DNA from: Allacma fusca
Taxonomy: Eukaryota > Arthropoda > Collembola > Symphypleona > Sminthuridae
Assembly: GCA_947179485.1 (NCBI GenBank)
Contig: OX359245.1
Span: forward strand, 60,251,067 to 60,315,066
Reading direction: 5' to 3'
DNA length: 64,000 nt
Shown here: positions 61,481 through 64,000 of the stretch, one piece after another
Layout: the number at the start of each line of letters is the position of its first letter
Numbering within the stretch: position 1 is the stretch's first letter
The notes under the pieces: model-generated
The model's database searches: none
What the model was told of the DNA's origin: nothing
Seen by the model: only the letters and a program-made list of their open reading frames with translations
Program-made: the position numbers and the translations under genes

Positions 61481-62876
61481 TTTTTTTATTCCGTATCTAT
61501 ATGTGTGCAAATATTTTGTGCTTAAATTTAGATGAACCCTTATGAGGTTCGTCAAAGCCGGATTGACATATATCTGTAGTACCGTTATTCCGTATCCCCT
61601 ACTCTTTGAACACTATTCCATGAGAATATTTTATCTTATAAATTATACCTCTAGATTGTCGAATATTTTCTAATCTGTGAAAGTGGAAACACCGTGTTAC
61701 TAAAAACTTCACTATTAAGTATGGATTCGGAACTCACCCTATCGAAGAAAATTATAATATCGGTAAGTGCTGAAAAACGCTGAAGCCTTTTTGCTTCGCG
61801 AAACAATAAATTTGATTGTCCAAAATATTACAGAATTTTAAGTGTTTGAATGTCTTTCATAGTTGCAAGTATTTATTCTTACTACATTTCGTAATTGCGT
61901 ATTATTTTTAATCAACTGTTGAGAATTCATACGTACATTCATAATGCGTGGTGCAGGTATCACCGTCACAATGTGTATACACAAAATGGAGTAAAATCAT
62001 GTTGGAAGGGAATCGCTTTGAACCACAGATATATATTTGTTACAAGAAGTATTATGTCGTTTAAAATCATATCACGACGGAGTTCTCGTGCCAACGAGAA
62101 ATAAGATTTGAGGAAAGTGGCGATATTTTGCATCCCTAATACGTGCCCATTAAATATGAATTAATGCAAAATTTTCTGTTTACAATGTCAATCATATCTT
62201 CGTGCATCATTTATGTATTAATTTTCTGACGGAGATTTTTTCACTCTGTATCCATCATTTCATCATGGCTATCACCATTGGAAGGATTTGTGGGTTCCTG
62301 GTTCGTTGTTAATCATGCAACTTTTATGAATATTGAAATGACCTCAACTTTACGCTCCCAACTGTCGCCCAGGTTTGACATGTACGTTTTTATTACAATT
62401 TCCTTCGAATTCTTAGTGGACTTCAAGGACAAGATGTTGCAATTCAATAGGACAAACGTTAGTACAACTGAAAGTGAGCAAAACAAGGTTTCTTAAAGCA
62501 ATGCCATTGTATGTTTTTGATATTTCGCATTATGAGCACGGAGCTTAATTGAGAGATTCTCCATTCAACACTAAAATTATTATTATAGCCGATTGTGATG
62601 AGTAAAATGTCATCAGCTTTAACATTTTATGTGACAATGGGGCTATACACAGCATAGCTTACAGTTGGACATTCAATACGGGTTATAAGCTTGGATGACT
62701 GTATTCAAGTGTACAACACTCATGATTGTTGTCATTGATGTCATAATTTTTTCATGTTACGGGATACGCCCAGTATTACACCCAATGCTAATTACTGGAA
62801 AGAAAGTTGGTAATTTTTGAAAATTTTAGTCAGAATTTATTTATTTCAAAACTAATTTTTCACAGCCAACTTAAAT
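61481..62876. other. Intergenic, no supported gene
   Basis: 1.4 kb of AT-rich DNA upstream of the IR. Short plus-strand frames at 61895-62104 and 62278-62496 carry no recognised motif. No copy of the conserved IR upstream block was found here. Confidence 0.5.
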
Positions 62877-63209
62877 TCAGTAATTAAGTTCTTTTTGAAA
62901 TGCTTGGTCCGCCAAATTGAGGAACTCTGCAAACATTTTGCCCGTCCCATCTTTTGCACCATCTTTGAAGTTATCATTTAAATACTTTTCGAAAGGAGGT
63001 TTGAGCTTAACATCTGGTTTTTCATATAGCATACTCCCCAGTAGATTGCCGCAATGGTATTTAAAATATGGCTTAGTATTATTATACTGCTTTATATAAT
63101 AGTGAATACTCTGCGCAATGAGCTCGTTTGGTTTCGCCTCATTTATTTTTAACGCCAGGTCGTACATTTTCTTCATATTGTCGTTCTTCTCGCAGGGCAA
63201 TCCGGAAGC
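62877..63209 (-). CDS. Possible terminal exon of an unidentified soluble protein
   Basis: About 110 codons open on the minus strand up to an AAAG just before 63209 that could be a splice acceptor; an in-frame stop lies further out. The peptide is hydrophilic and balanced (MYDLALKINEAKPNELIAQ, KPPFEKYLNDNFKDGAKDG, FLNLADQAFQKEL), with no low complexity. That is unlike the random frames nearby. The start at an internal TTG or Met is not convincing, so an exon is preferred. Upstream exons beyond 63240 were not found. No family is recognised. Confidence 0.4.
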   Translation of the reverse strand, partial: ASGLPCEKNDNMKKMYDLALKINEAKPNELIAQSIHYYIKQYNNTKPYFKYHCGNLLGSMLYEKPDVKLKPPFEKYLNDNFKDGAKDGTGKMFAEFLNLADQAFQKELNY

Positions 63210-64000
63210 CTTTAATAAATTAGGCGCATCAAATTAAAACCACCAAAATGTTATCAAACTACAGTGAAATGCGCTTGTAAGAACAACTAAACGCTTTAAA
63301 TTTTTTGATAAAATGCACTTCTTGTAAAAATTTTTACAGCGTTGTTATACGAACTGGACTTAATACCAGGACCAGAAATGTTTTTGCAACTACTATAGAC
63401 ATGTTCATTTGGAGGAGGTTACCAAATCTTTGGAGCGCGGTTCAAGTTTGAACTTCAAATCACACTGGTGCTTAGCTCATTTTTGTTTACATATGAAAAA
63501 CTACTAAGTACAAGTTTATAGAATTAAAAAACTGATTTTGATGGGGTAAATAAACGCTAATCAGTTGAAAATACCCACATGTATTGTTTCTCGTTACATT
63601 AATTCCGAAAAAATTTCTCTTGCAAATTCTTTCGCCTTCTAGTTAAGGAAAAGGACGAATGAATGGATTAAGAGATTTTTAATTGTTAACACAAGCTTAC
63701 AAATCAATGAATCGCAGGTAATATTACTATGGGCTCACATTACATTCAGTAAAAGATGTGTTTTAATGTTAATTTACCTCTACAATGTAAATTGGTAATT
63801 TTGATTTATTTTTCGTGGATCCTCTTCAAGGTTCAAAATTACCCGTACTGTTATTGCTCCCTTTCACCATTTTGGTAACAGTTATATAATTACTTTTTGT
63901 GGTATTTTCCTCTAGTCGAAAATTCTAATCTATTTTAAAGAATTTAAAAATTTTCGACGTTGAAAAAACACTTATATTTTAATTTTAATTTGACAGCCCT
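63210..64000. other. Right edge, no supported gene
   Basis: AT-rich. If 62877-63209 is a terminal exon, this would be its intron. Nothing else is seen. Confidence 0.4.

Noticed and set aside
61481..61555. Upstream Met (61555) as the start of the last IR
   Set aside because: It would place 25 mostly polar residues before the signal peptide; the inner Met at 61480 directly precedes the hydrophobic leader.

Overview
This is a gene-sparse, AT-rich window from an animal nuclear genome. It contains arthropod-type divergent ionotropic receptors (IRs), 7TM chemoreceptor-like scraps, hAT-type and Ty3/gypsy elements, LINE relics and a tRNA-derived SINE. No bacterial operon structure is visible. A hexapod is most likely and a springtail (Collembola) is plausible; that placement is inference from protein style and was not checked against a database.

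The main host content is a cluster of single-exon IR-like genes: a divergent pair at 1.5-7.1 kb, and a minus-strand series at 22.1-24.1, 25.0-27.5 (pseudogene), 31.1-33.1 (pseudogene), 38.8-40.9, 43.0-45.1 (pseudogene), 56.6-58.6 (cut short in its last membrane helix) and 59.5-61.5 kb. Each full-length member has a signal peptide, an N-terminal ligand-binding half, three membrane helices around a re-entrant pore stretch, and a conserved motif after the second helix (SNGYKGMIKSDF or close). Blocks of about 7 kb at 27.4-34.9 and 35.55-42.3 kb are tandem duplicates. One copy carries a dead IR and the other an intact one.

A 12.2-kb LTR retrotransposon (9132-21335) sits inside an older repeat. Its 328-bp LTRs look identical and it is flanked by the 4-bp duplication TTAG, so it inserted recently. 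The copy lacks protease and most of the reverse transcriptase, yet keeps gag, the RT tail, RNase H, integrase with a very long Ser/Thr/Pro-rich tail, and a third ORF that joins a CCHC zinc knuckle, a coiled coil and a BTB/POZ-like domain. Its 3.2-kb leader holds decayed, regularly spaced zinc-finger linker (TGEKPY-like) sequences. This element is the most unusual thing in the window.

The duplicated blocks are littered with non-autonomous hAT-like elements that have clear terminal inverted repeats, 8-bp target duplications and an empty site in the sister copy. Each is filled with its own short motif (GAACT, GGTAC and others). A 646-bp tRNA-derived SINE, a minisatellite inside a dead IR, and an integrase/chemoreceptor chimeric segment present twice (45.7 and 55.3 kb) complete the picture. 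From 45 to 56 kb the window is mainly transposon and chemoreceptor debris. The two ends carry partial, unidentified host exons.
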